A DNA stretch of 64,000 bases from Sequoia sempervirens (lineage: Eukaryota > Streptophyta > Pinopsida > Cupressales > Cupressaceae), in assembly GCA_007258455.2 (NCBI GenBank), contig VDFB02358134.1:211532026-211596025 (forward strand), written 5' to 3'. A program made the position numbers and the translations under genes. Below the pieces are notes generated by a model, which saw only the letters and a list, made by a program, of their open reading frames with translations, did no database searches and had not been told where the DNA came from. Positions 23,111-34,135 of the stretch are shown here, one piece after another. Position 1 is the first letter of the stretch. Every line of letters starts with the position of its first letter.

Positions 23111-24107
23111 GGGTGAAGCCACAATAGTCGTTTACAATACCAGTGAGGAAGGAAAACTCATTCAAAATAACCCCATGCAAAAAAATGTGATTTTAGGGGT
23201 TTGTACAAACCTATTGGTTTGAGCAAACCCATTCCCTAGTTTCTCACCTAAAAACCAAATAAATATACATCATGTGAGGTGATTTTCTCAAACCCCTGGG
23301 GGTTCACTTGAACCCCCCTTAACCCTCATTCTCCCCCTTAGACACAAAAAAAACCTAAATTTTTTCACTTTGAAGCTCATTTTGAACATGAAAATGGCAA
23401 AGAATTCACAAACCCAATTGGAATTAGGTAGTCCTTGGAACGAGCTATCCAACAAATATAATTTTGATATGTTTTGGTTTTATTATGTATTTGTTTTTTT
23501 AGTTTTATTAAATATAGGTTTTTCACTGAAAATGAAGTTCTTTGTTCTGCACATGTGGAAAAATAGCAGATTATCAAAAAAAAAATGAAAAATATGAGTG
23601 CACCAGATATTGAAGTCCTTGATCCAACAAAAAAAAAAAATCGATATATACAAAAAAAGTTATGCGTTATACGGTTTGCTTATGGATTGTAATTGGTTTG
23701 ATTTTGAAACTTGATTAAAGAAAAAATATTCAATAAAAACTATCTAACCAAGTGGAAGAACTAGATATCAAAGTGACGAATCTAAATTCAAAAGAATTAT
23801 AATTTTATCCTTCATGGAAAAAAAGTTATGTGTTATACGGTGTGCGCCACTTTTTAAAAATATTCTTTTCTAAAAAAAACAAGTTTTCGTGGGAGATGAA
23901 AAAAGAAGTGCAATCTGATTCCAAAATTTTGGAAAACAATATTTTTAGAATCTATAGACAAAATGTGATGAGACTCTAGTTTGCATCATCTTCAAATTCC
24001 TCATGGTGTAGCCGCTATAGGTGCCTGAATGTGAAGATTTAGTTAAAAATAATAATTTTAGTGTCTAGTTTGGCCAAAATTTGTAAACCACTATTGTGGG
24101 CTCACCC
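23111..24107 (+). mobile_element. 1-kb TIR transposon family, copy 2 (TSD ATGG)
   Basis: The 997-bp element has left end GGGTGAAGCCACAATAGTCG with TTTACAAT and right end (inverted) GGGTGAGCCCACAATAGTGG with TTTACAA. Perfect ATGG duplications lie at 23107-23110 and 24108-24111. Its body aligns with copy 1, including the block around GGTAGTCCTTGGAACGAGC and the right subterminal AGCCGCTATAGGTG. It is noncoding. Confidence 0.88.
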
Positions 24108-25443
24108 ATGGTAATCTAGACAAATGTATCATGTTTCCCCCAGAGCAAACACGATGATGTAGGTAAAAACACCAATATCTAGAGAATAGACATGGCAATT
24201 TATTCAAAAGTAGCAATATGGATATTTAGAAGTTGGTGAAATATATGTGGCAGAATAAGCAATAGCAATGATCTACGTGATAGAAGTGGCAATATGTGCA
24301 AAAAAAAGCAACAAACTGTGATAGGAAAACATAAGTTCCTTTGTTGGAGTTTCCTTGTCAACCTTCCCCCATTTTCTCCTCACTTCTAGAATGACTTCTT
24401 GGTCTTCTTTGATTCCTTGATACTTAGATCCCTGACACATGGTTTGAGTTTCCTTTGACCTTCAATTGTCAAAAAATATTTCCATTTGTCACTAAAGCTC
24501 CCACTTACTTTCCTAGATGATCTAAAGCCTCATTAATGACCAAATTTGGCCATGTAACTACCAAGGCTAATTTGATAGCATCCAAAAATAATTTTATATG
24601 TAGATTTGTATGGATCCAAAGGAGGAATGTGGTGCTCAGCTCACATTCCTTATTTATTAATGTATAACTCAACATCTAAAACACCATCTCCCAACCACTG
24701 TTCTAATGGATTTTTTGGGCATTCTCTTTGTCCTTGCTTGTGAAACCTCACGCCATTAATCTTAGAGGCATGACAAGTGGACAATGAGTGATTTGTGAAT
24801 TGTTATTGATGTTCATGAGTCTCAAATGGGTATTTCTAGCATGCATGTTCAAATGGCTAGAGTATGGGCACCCCTCAAGTCACTATGGTTATGGATGTTC
24901 AAGATTCCTGGAGGGGTATTTGCATGTTTCACACTAGCATAAATTGTAATGGGTAAATGAGCCTTCTTTTTAATTTTTGCAAGGATGGGAAAATGATTTT
25001 GAAGAACTAAGAAGAATACATTTTTAGAGAGATAGGATTTCAGCTTCGGTAAATAGATAAGACATTTTTGCATTTTAATGATCTAGGTTCATCCCAAATG
25101 TGTAATGAAATAATTGCAATCTTAGTACAATATTTTTAAAGTGTGCAATCAACCTTGTTTGAGTGTCTCCAATGACACTATGCTCATTTCTATATGTATG
25201 GATGATCAACTGGCTAGCCAAATGACTATAAAAACCTTGCAAAGCTTTTGCATGGTATCATTTCATAAATAATAAAAGAAATTTTCATATTTGTCTATGA
25301 ATTCCTAGGTAGATTCTTCTAATATTTAGCCAATTTATTTATTTTTTGAATGTCTGTGTAGAACCTAGTTTTATCATACATTTCCAATAGATAGTCTGTA
25401 TTAAAATTTTCATCAAATTTTCACATTACTCGTATCAATCATT
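24108..25443. other. Unassigned spacer
   Basis: No element ends, coding frames or repeats that I can support. AGTGGCAATA-like words recur around 24200-24290. Confidence 0.4.
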
Positions 25444-25965
25444 GGGTGATCCCACAATGGGCTACACTTTTTGGCCAAACTTGACATTGAAATCAACATT
25501 TTTCACTAGATATTTATTTTCTTGCACCTATAGCAGCTAAACCATTAAGAATTTGAAGATGAAGCAAACTAGTGATTTGTGAGATTTTGTGTGTAGATTC
25601 TAATTATATTTAAAAAAAAAAAAAATATGAATCTTTTGAATTGTAATTTTTAATAACTTATTTTTTCTACTAAACAACATTTTTAAAAAGTGATGTTTAT
25701 TGTGTACCACATAACCTTTTTTTATGGCAAGGATACAATTATAATTTTTAAAATATATATTTGTCACATCAATATCTAGGGCATGGATATTTTTTTAAAA
25801 CTTTTTGCTGCATATTTTTTAAAATTAATTTTCTATGTTAGAGTAATTATGTAACACGTAACTTTTTTTTGTATGCATTTGAATTAAGTTATTCTTTTTT
25901 CTTTTGGAATAAGGACATCAATACCTAGGGGACATGTATTTTTTAGAATTTTTTTTCTATTCTCA
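25444..25965 (-). mobile_element. 1-kb TIR transposon family, truncated copy
   Basis: This begins with GGGTGATCCCACAATGGG and runs inward through the conserved CACCTATAGCAGCTAAACC block. It aligns with the reverse-oriented copy at 29497 for about 520 bp, then similarity stops near 25965. The far terminal repeat is missing, so no target-site duplication can be checked. It is more decayed than the other copies. Confidence 0.7.
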
Positions 25966-26817
25966 CTATTGCTCGATTCCAATCATCACATGTGTTTGAA
26001 TGCAATCATGAGTCTATAGCCCTATTGTAATTGGCATTGGTATTTTGCTTACTCCATTTCTTATCAACCAAACACATTTAAAATAATTCAACTATAATCA
26101 CTTTCTTTCAATTGTGTTGTTAGTTTGTCATCCTACCATGTATGAGTGCATAATTATAAGTGGGGTTGTTACCGATATTTTACATACTCTACATGATAAG
26201 CCATGTTCTTTATATAAGCATGCATAGCTTTGCATAACTAAACCAACACAATAGGTATATTGTGGAAACAATATAGGGATAAACTATGCAATGGGTATGG
26301 TTTGGGGTAAGGTAATTGTTTAATCCTTTTAATATCATGTATTTCAACACCTTATGGAAACTCCATTTGGTCTTCTAGAGCCAAAAGTGTAGGAGGTCTT
26401 ACCTACATCAATAATTAGTACTTAGTTGCCCAACCTAAACATAAATTTTTTGGTACTCTTTCTAGGTTTGAAACCCTTGGCACTTGGGAGACTACCCATC
26501 CTTAGGGGTTTGAAACTTACAACTTCGATCACCAATAAAATGTGTGAAGTCAAAATCAATCAAGATGTCAATAATTTTTCATCTTGTACACAAATATATA
26601 CTACTTTTTTGTCATTAAATTTGAGATAAATGATTAAAATCAAGTTAAAAATGGAAGGAAAAGATATAAAGTGCACGATTTTCACCCTTAAAATTATAAA
26701 ATCTCAATTTAAATACCAATGGATAGTAACTAAAAATTAACTTTATATAATTGAAGTATTAAAATGTAAATAATTCATAAATAAAAATACACTTTCCTAA
26801 TGTTCATGTAGGCTAAT
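25966..26817. other. Unassigned spacer
   Basis: AT-rich and noncoding. Short frames here have no recognisable content. Confidence 0.4.
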
Positions 26818-27173
26818 TGTTGGTGTACACATAGGCATACACATGGCTTACTTAAGCCTACTTAGGTGTCTTTACACTTAGGTGTCAAGGTAGTTGAGAG
26901 GGTAAAATGGTCTTTGACACCTCACACTATCTTCATGGGTGGTTATCCGCCACCACTCCATGCTGAAGGACTCTTTCCTTTCATTCATGGGAGGTTAGAG
27001 TCTCACCCTATCTTTGTGGTAGGTGATTTTCCACCCCTCTACTCCTATCCACATTTTGTGGATCTTGATTTCCTTGTGCTTTCCTATTTAAGGTTGCTCA
27101 TTCAATCAATCTAATTACTGGGTTTTATATCATCTTGTGCTTGCATATATCTCTTTGATCCTAAAAATATTCA
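26818..27173 (+). repeat. 5' LTR of copia A
   Basis: The 356-bp repeat runs from TGTTGGTGTACACATAGG to AATATTCA. It aligns end to end with 32341-32696. A TTCCTATTTAAGG near 27082-27094 is a plausible TATA-like promoter element (inference). Confidence 0.93.
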
Positions 27174-27185
27174 TGGTATCAGAGC
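27174..27185 (+). promoter_or_regulatory. Primer-binding site of copia A
   Basis: TGGTATCAGAGC immediately follows the CA end of the 5' LTR, the typical plant initiator tRNA-Met primer site. Confidence 0.95.
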
Positions 27186-28137
27186 ATATGGAGAGATAGT
27201 TTCAGGCCATAGGTTGAACAAATTTGTTTTTTTTCTATTGTTGTGTGTTCATGGAAGATGGTTACACGTTAGAGTCAGCCTATCCACTCACAACAGAAAG
27301 GAATTGATCCCAACCTAGGTCTATTCTCTTCTTTGCAGATCAATGGACTTGTTGTAGGCTCGCGCCCAGGTCTATGGCAGAGATCAAAAGGAAAAAGGGA
27401 TGATTTGAAGCCCTCACATACCAGTTAAACCCGCATCCATTTTGCAAGTCGTTGGCTATTTTTTGTAGACCTGTGTTGAATTGGATGAGGCTATAGTTTG
27501 TCTTTTTCGAGGGGGATTTAATTGCATTGGGAGGCCGACACATCATTCTCCTTGGTTGACGCATCATTCTGCTAGGACAAGGCAACACATTAAGGGGAGG
27601 TCAGTGAAATGGGCATTAAAAGAGAGGTTGATTCCATTCGACGGAGCCAACAAGCGCCATCATTTGGCCCACGCCATAATTTGGCATTTTGAATTTTGTA
27701 GTGGGGGTTTGATTTCGGCTTTTAAGGCTGCTTTTACTTCTTTGCTCTGCCATGTTCTATTCTAGAAAGGTACATTGAATTGTGTGCAGAGGTGGAGGAA
27801 AAGAAGGTGCAATCTGTTTGTTAGAGGCGTTTCAAATACCTGATGTCTACCTTGGATTTGTTTGGCACGATTTGGGTGATTTGTTCTCAAATTGTTGTTT
27901 TGATTTGGAGGCTCCAGATCTTCCTTTTTTGAGGCTACGCAAGGCATGAGGGAGGACGATAGCAGACCACAACAAGGTGCTTCAGATCCATGGTAAGAGA
28001 ATTTCACATTGCAATCTCTGTTAATTGCAATTTCTCTCTTGATTTAGGGCTGCGATCTTCTTTCTATTATCTGGCATTTCTTTTGCTTGAAGGAAGTATT
28101 ACTATAATTTCTTCTCTCAAGTCTATTTTTTCTAGAA
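27186..28137 (+). other. Untranslated leader of copia A
   Basis: About 950 bp lie between the primer site and the gag start. There is no conserved coding frame. A leader this long is within the range for plant copia elements. Confidence 0.6.
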
Positions 28138-28351
28138 TCATGGATAAAATTCATGTAACTCTTCTCACTGGCTCAAACTTTCTCGAGTGGAAAATCTAGA
28201 TGGAGATCACTCTAAAGAAGTTGGGGTTGTATTGAGTCACTATGATTCTAGAAAAATTCATTTTACTCCTCTCACTTGCTCAAACTTTCTCGATTGGAAA
28301 ATCTAGATGGAGATCACTCTGAAGAAGTTGGGGTTGTATTGAGTCACTATG
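28138..28351 (+). repeat. 107-bp tandem duplication at the gag start of copia A
   Basis: The block around CTCAAACTTTCTCGAKTGG, which includes the gag start region, occurs twice with an offset of 107 bp (28138-28244 and 28245-28351). Because 107 is not a multiple of three, the duplication shifts the frame and helps to inactivate gag. Confidence 0.87.
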
Positions 28352-29403
28352 GGTACAAAGCTTGAACCAGATGCTGATGTAGAAAAGAGGAAATGGTTCA
28401 AAAGATGTGATGAGTCTTTTGGTACTCTTTGCATTTCTATCTCTCTTGATTTCTTGTTTCACATTCAATCTTGCAACACTCCATAGGAAGTTTGGGCCCA
28501 TCTTGAGCTCCTATTTGGTAAGAAAGACACATTTAGGAGTTATTAAGGCTTTAGTTAAAGCAATGTGGTATTGAGATGAAAGATGAATAGTTGATTCTTT
28601 CTCTACTTGCTAAGCTTGGTCCTTGTTATTCTATATTTGTTTCTACATTTTATGCTACTAGAGATGCTATGGGCTCAAAATTCACAATTCCTTCTCTTGA
28701 TGACTTTGCCACATCACTCATGTGAGAACAATCAAAGTTAATTCAAATGGGTACAATAAAGACATCTCAACCCAAGGCTCTTATTGAAAATCAACAAAAG
28801 GTTGAAAATGAGCAAAAGGTTTCTCCATATAAGTCACATAAACAATCTAAGGATCATGTTAAAGACACCAAATCAGAGAATCCATTTTCCTCCTCAAAAT
28901 GGAAAATTTTTAAGGAAAAGCCTACTTGTACTTGTTGTAAAAAGCTTGGACATGAAAGAAAATGCTTTGAAAAGTATCAAGATGAGTTAAAGAATCTACT
29001 TAAACAAACTCAACTTGAATTGTCCAAACTTAAGGAAAGTGGCTCTTCTAATATTGCATCTACATCATCAAATAAATTAGAGAAAGGTAAAGGTATGACA
29101 CTTCTTGCTTCAACACATCGTACTTCACATAAGTGGCTTCTTTATTCAGGGGCTTCACACCACATGGTCACCTCTATTTCTACATTTGAGCAATGTTTGT
29201 TCCCTCCAATTCTTATGGAGAATAATGCATATATGACAACTTATGGAAAAGGATCAATTGATTTTGGTGAAGGGACATTTTGTGATATACTTTATGTTCC
29301 ATCTTTATCCACCAATCTCCTTTCCATTTATCATATCACACATACTAGCTCAGGGAAAACAATTAAGTTCACACCCACTTCAGGGATTATCAGATATTTG
29401 TAG
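28141..29403 (+). pseudogene. Copia A gag and N-terminal protease, broken
   Basis: Copia gag begins at ATG 28141 with a motif of the LLTGSNFLEWK type and continues through conserved words such as LFHIQS and EVWAHLELLFGKKD (about 28450-28530), separated by stops and a frame-shifting duplication. An intact 218-codon frame at 28747-29403 holds a zinc knuckle (CTCCKKLGHERKC, one residue short of C-x2-C-x4-H-x4-C) and then the protease region. There the usual Asp-Ser-Gly reads Tyr-Ser-Gly (Tyr codon at 29143-29145), so the protease could not be active. The coding sequence then reaches the pre-integrase linker and stops. Confidence 0.82.
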
Positions 29404-29496
29404 AGTAAGGCCACCATTGCTATAAGACATGTTGATCATGGTTCTAGAATGTATTCTTTTTCTTGTTTTGGTTCTTCCAGCTTTGATGATGGTATG

Positions 29497-30536
29497 GGGT
29501 GATCCCACAATAGTGGTTTACAATTTTTGGCCAAACTAGACATTGAAATAATTTTTTCTAACCAAATCTTCACTTTCAGCTACCTATAGCGGCTAAACCG
29601 TGAGGAATTTGAAAATGATGCAAATAGAGTTTTGTGACATTTTGTATATAAATTCTAAATATATATTTTTCAAAATTTTTGGAATCAAATTGCACCTCTT
29701 TTTCGATCTCCCTTGAAAACTAGTTTTTTTAGAAAACAACATTTTTAAGGAGTGACGCTCACTATATAACACATAACTTGTTTTCCATGAAGGATAAAAT
29801 TCTAATTCTTTCAAATTTATATTTGAAACTCTAATATCTAGTGCTTCCACCTAGTTAGATAGTGTTTTATTGAATATTTTTTCCTTAATCAAGTTTCAAA
29901 GTCAAACCAATAACAATTTAGATATAGGCAAACTGTATAATGCGTAACATTTTTTGTATGTATCAAAATTCAATTATTATTCTTGTTGGATCAAGGACTT
30001 CAATATGTGGTGTACTCATATTTTTCAAAAGAAAAGTTTGATAATCTTCTATTTTTCCACGTGTAGAACATAGAGCTTCATTTTCAATGAAAAACCTATG
30101 TTTAATAAAACTAAAAAAAAAAAAGATAATAAAACCAAAACATATTAAAATTATAGTCGTTGGATAGCTCGTTCTGAGGACTACCTGATTCTAGTTGGGT
30201 TCATGAGGTTTCCTCCATTTTCATCCTCAACCCGAGCTTCGAACGGCTAAATTTCTAATTTTTATGGTGGTAGAGAGTAGGAATCAAGGAAAAGGGGGGT
30301 TCGCTCGAACTAGGGGGTTCGAGCGAACCCCCTTTCAAAAAGGGGATTACATTAGTTTTTTTGGCGGGATGCATTGAACGGGTTCACTTGAACCTAGGTT
30401 TGAGAGAACCCTCTTTTGGTTTGTTCAAACCAATGAGTTCGTTTGAAACCCAAGAATGATTTTTTTTGGCATGGAGTCAATTTTTGTTAGTTTTCCTTCC
30501 TCATTCAAATTGTAAACCACTTTTGTGGGTTTACCC
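29497..30536 (-). mobile_element. 1-kb TIR transposon family, copy 3 (TSD TATG)
   Basis: The 1,040-bp element runs in reverse orientation inside copia A. Its ends are GGGTGATCCCACAATAGTGG with TTTACAATT at 29497 and, inverted, GGGTAAACCCACAAAAGTGG with TTTACAATT at 30536. Perfect TATG duplications lie at 29493-29496 and 30537-30540. A strong inverted repeat, GGTTCGCTCGAAC then GGGTTCGAGCGAACC, lies at about 30297-30332. It is noncoding. Confidence 0.9.
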
Positions 30537-30637
30537 TATGAGTATAGATGACAATGATACCTTCAGTCTTTAAAAGGAGACTTAGTTTGGTTGTTTAAAC
30601 CTTGGATTTGTATCCTCCTCATTGGTTCCCACACCTA
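30537..30637 (+). other. Copia A sequence between two nested transposons
   Basis: About 100 bp of host-element sequence separates copies 3 and 4. It fits the reading of the copia A interior on both sides, which shows that these are two independent insertions and not one large foldback. Confidence 0.75.
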
Positions 30638-31586
30638 GGGTAAACCCACAAAAGTGGTTTACAATTCCAGCGAGGATGGAAAAGTTACAAAAATGAACCC
30701 CCCCTTTGTGCGAACCCATTTAATGATGGAGCCCACCATTCTCAGAAAAAATCCAAAATCAAAGGTTTGTGGAAAGTGGTTTTTCTCAAACCCCCCTTCT
30801 CCCCCTCAGGCACCAAAAAAGTCCAAAATTTTGTGCTTCAAAGCTCGGTTTGAGGATAAAAATGGAGGATACTTCACAAAACCAACTGGATGATGGTAGT
30901 CCTTGGAACGAGCTATCCAACAAATATAATTTCAATATTTTTTGGTTTTATTATGTATTTTCTTTTCTAGTTTTATTAAACATAGGTTTTCACTAAAAAT
31001 TCAAGCTCTTAGTTCTACACATGTGGAAAAATAGCAGATTATCAAAAAATAATTTTGAAAAATATGAGTGCATCAAATATTGAAGTCCTTGATCAAACAA
31101 AAAAGAAAAAAATGAATTTTGATACATAAAAAAGAAGTTATATGTTATATGGTCTGTCTATGTTTGAATTGTAATTAGTTTGACTTCAAAATTTGATTAA
31201 GGAAAAAATATTCAATAAAACACTATAAAACCAATTGGAAGCACTAGATATCGTAGTTACAAATATAAATTCGACAAAATTAGAATTTTATCCTTCATGG
31301 AAAAAAGTTATGCGTTATATGGTGAGTGTCACTCCTTAAAAATGTTGTTTACTGGAAAAAAAAACTAGTTTTCAAAAGAGATGGAAAAAGATGTGCAATC
31401 CAATTTTTTTAAAATATATATATTTATAATCTACAAACAAAATGTCACAAATCACTAATTTGCATCATCTTCAAATTCCTCACGGTTTAGCTGCTATAGG
31501 TGCCTGAAAGTGAAGATTTAGCTAGAAAAAAATATTTGAGTGTCCAGTTTGGCAAAAAATTGTAAATTAGTATTGTTGGATCACCC
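30638..31586 (+). mobile_element. 1-kb TIR transposon family, copy 4 (TSD CCTA)
   Basis: The 949-bp element has left end GGGTAAACCCACAAAAGTGG with TTTACAATT and right end (inverted) GGGTGATCCAACAATACTAA with TTTACAATTT. Perfect CCTA duplications lie at 30634-30637 and 31587-31590. It aligns with copies 1-3, including GGTAGTCCTTGGAACGAGC at about 30894. It is noncoding. Confidence 0.9.
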
Positions 31587-32340
31587 CCTACTAATATTAA
31601 CTCCCCTTCATCTCCTTCTTCATCAACTTTGAGTGTTCCATCATCCATTGTTTCTTGTGATATAGGACTACAACATCGACACATATGTGTTACCGATGTA
31701 GTTGATTGGGATGACTACTTGGCAGGCATATCAGACTTGTTTAGTCAATTTCATTTTACAAAGTTGGTAAACAATTTTGATGATAGACATGATATTATCA
31801 CCTTGGAGGATATTGTTCCTCTATCTTCTAAATATGTTCTGATTTGACCAATGGTTTCACCACAACTATGAGAGATTTCATTGTAGTTTCTAAATTATGT
31901 GTAACATTCAAACTTATGTTCTTCTCACTTGGGAAGATATTATGCACCAATCTGCAATTTTCCTTCTTCCACAAGGAAGACATGTTCAACTTTTTCGAAT
32001 CACTTTTAATGTTCTTCATCGAGCATCACTTAGAACTGCAGGATCCATCATCTTATGGGGGGAATCTCTAGTCTCTCTTTTTCTCTCCTATGAGGGGAAT
32101 ATCTCTTGTACTTTTGTGATATAAGTAGTTCTTGGGGGGCCTTGAGTCCTTGTAATTTTCTTCTTCTTTCAGTTGTACATTTTTATGTTTCCTTTCTCTT
32201 TTGGAGAGGAGTTATGTTCCCACAGGGTTTTCTCCTTGTCTTCATTTTTTGAGAAATTTGTTTGTACATGGGTACCTAACATGGCCTAGTAGTTAGGACC
32301 CATCTTTATTATTCCCACCTAAGCTATGCTTAAGGGGGGG
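31587..32340 (+). pseudogene. 3' interior of copia A, coding not recognised, with polypurine tract
   Basis: This segment lies between the nested transposon and the 3' LTR. A 72-codon frame (31629-31847) and overlapping frames (31844-32124) are readable, with a Ser/Pro-rich start of the kind found after copia integrase. I see none of the RT (DVKxAFLxG, DDI) or RNase H motifs, so most of pol appears deleted. The segment ends in TTAAGGGGGGG, the polypurine tract, next to the 3' LTR at 32341. Confidence 0.5.
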
Positions 32341-32696
32341 TGTTGGTGTACACATAGGCATAGACATGGCTTACTTAAGCCTACTTAGGTGTCTTTATGC
32401 TTAGGTGTCAAGGTAGTTGAGAGGGAAAAATGGTCTTTGACACCTCATGCTATCTTCGTGGGTGGTTATCCACCACCACTCCATGTCGAAGGAGTCTTTC
32501 CCTTCATTCATGGGAGGTTAGGAGTCTCACCCTATCTTTGTGGTAGGTAATTTTCCACCACTCCACTCCTATCCACATTTTGTGGATCTTGATTTCCTTG
32601 TACTTTCCTATTTATGGTTGCTCATTCAATCAATCTAATTACTAGGTTTTACATCATCTTGTGCTTGCATAATCTCTTTGATCCTTAAAATTTTCA
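32341..32696 (+). repeat. 3' LTR of copia A
   Basis: The 356-bp copy of the 5' LTR starts TGTTGGTGTACACATAGG and ends TTTTCA. Scattered substitutions relative to the 5' LTR indicate an old insertion. Confidence 0.93.
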
Positions 32697-33644
32697 CTAG
32701 TTAAATGCATTTACTTACTTAGACATAAATTAACCTGATTAAAGTAAATAATTGTTGGGCATGATAAATGTGTGTAAATTAATGCTAAATTAAGAAATTA
32801 AATATGTGGGGATAGGATACATCTTAGAAAACTATGATGAAGAATAAAAATTTTAATACATAGAGTTCTACTCACATTAATATTAAAAATGGATGCACTT
32901 GGTTTGATATATGATTTTAGATTAGAATAATATTTGAATTCGTTGTAGGTCAAATATATTCCATTTGGGATTGATCCTACCACAAGAATGAACTTATTGA
33001 TAATAGAAAAAATGTGACTTGTTTTATAATGATTTCTTCTCTTGATTGATTACTAAGGACTAGTTGTATTCAAAAGATCTTAGATAAATTGTTAGATTGC
33101 AAGGACCAAGTTCTCCTACGTCAACCCCCTTGAAATTGAAGGAATGAATTCAATTTTGCACAAGTGGATGTCATTTGTTGATATGTAATTGTATTAATCC
33201 ATTCCTTTAAAATAGACCTAGAACTAAATGAGAATTGACATGGATATGCAAATTTCACCATTGTAATAATAAAGTTATTTTTTTTAACTTTACAAAAAAA
33301 AATGTAGTTGGAAGCTTTGATTGTGATAAAAATATATATAGAAATGACATGAAACATTATATAATTAAGATAGAACTAATAGTTTTTATTGAACTTCTTT
33401 ACTTTTATTTGAAATTAATAACTTTTATTTCATCTTTGCTCTTATGATATTCTCAATTGACTTGGATTTAATTTTTAATAATGTGTCTCGGTGCATGAAA
33501 TATAATGGTCATGAATTTTTATTTGATTAAATCTTATGAAACTAATATTTATTTCACATTTGCTCTTATATATTCTCTATCCACTCAACTTAATTATACA
33601 GTTATGTCTTGCATAAAATATAAACCCCTCACAACTCTTTATTT
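32697..33644. other. AT-rich spacer with a diverged tandem repeat
   Basis: Noncoding. Two diverged copies of a block of about 125 bp (TTTATTTCA..TTTGCTCTTAT .. CATGAAATATA .. TTTATTTGAT) lie at about 33425-33530 and 33545-33650. Confidence 0.45.
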
Positions 33645-34135
33645 GATGAAGTATTGATTTAAATAATAAAATTTAAGTTAAATTATTCCCCAATCATACG
33701 TCCACCAGCTCTAATATTTTCTTCCTCCTTTTATACTGTACCTTCCATAACATTTTCATGTTGATTCAATAAAAAAAATTAGGTCTTTTCATCCCTTTTT
33801 ATCAAAAAAAAAGATTCCCATAGTGAAGTGTGGCATTCAACTGAAATTACTTTATTTTATATGTACTAACAATATCTACAAAGAAGATCTTAGAACTATA
33901 ATTAGGCCTATTCCTTTTGTTCGCTTTAAACAGTCAAAAACCTCAGACCTTGTTTCTTCCAATATCTGCATATTTTAGGTAGGTTTGCTTCATTCATAAG
34001 GGAAAGGGATAGATTGGAATGCATGTACGCTCTCACGTACAAAAGAATCGACAAAAATCTTTGATTGAATTCGATCTCTTTTTTGAGTTTTTCCAAGTCC
34101 TATGATCTATCTTAGTGGCAAGTCACGTAAAAAAT
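33645..34135. repeat. Segmental duplication, copy A (empty site for the foldback element)
   Basis: This segment of about 490 bp aligns with 37385-37632 plus 39913-40135. Shared landmarks include ACTAACAATATCTACAAAGA, AAGATCTTAG, AATTAGGCCTATTCC and TTGATTGAATTCG. In copy A the words AAGATCTTAG and AATTAGGCC are separated by only about six bases, so it represents the locus without the foldback element. Confidence 0.9.

Larger units (their letters stand above)
26818..32696 (+). mobile_element. Copia-type LTR retrotransposon A, internally deleted and carrying two nested transposons
   Basis: The 5,879-bp element has 356-bp LTRs at 26818-27173 and 32341-32696. Primer site TGGTATCAGAGC directly follows the left LTR, and a TTAAGGGGGGG polypurine tract directly precedes the right LTR. 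The flanks CTAAT (26813-26817) and CTAGT (32697-32701) form a 5-bp target-site duplication with one mismatch. The interior has copia gag and a protease fragment. Integrase, reverse transcriptase and RNase H motifs are missing. Two 1-kb TIR transposons (29497-30536 and 30638-31586) sit inside and must be younger. Confidence 0.93.

Noticed and set aside
30654..30996. ORFs of 75-79 codons in the 1-kb transposon copy 4
   Set aside because: Frames are not shared with the other copies and have no transposase features.
29497..31586. One 2.1-kb foldback transposon
   Set aside because: Each half has its own perfect 4-bp duplication and 101 bp of copia sequence lies between, so two insertions explain it better.
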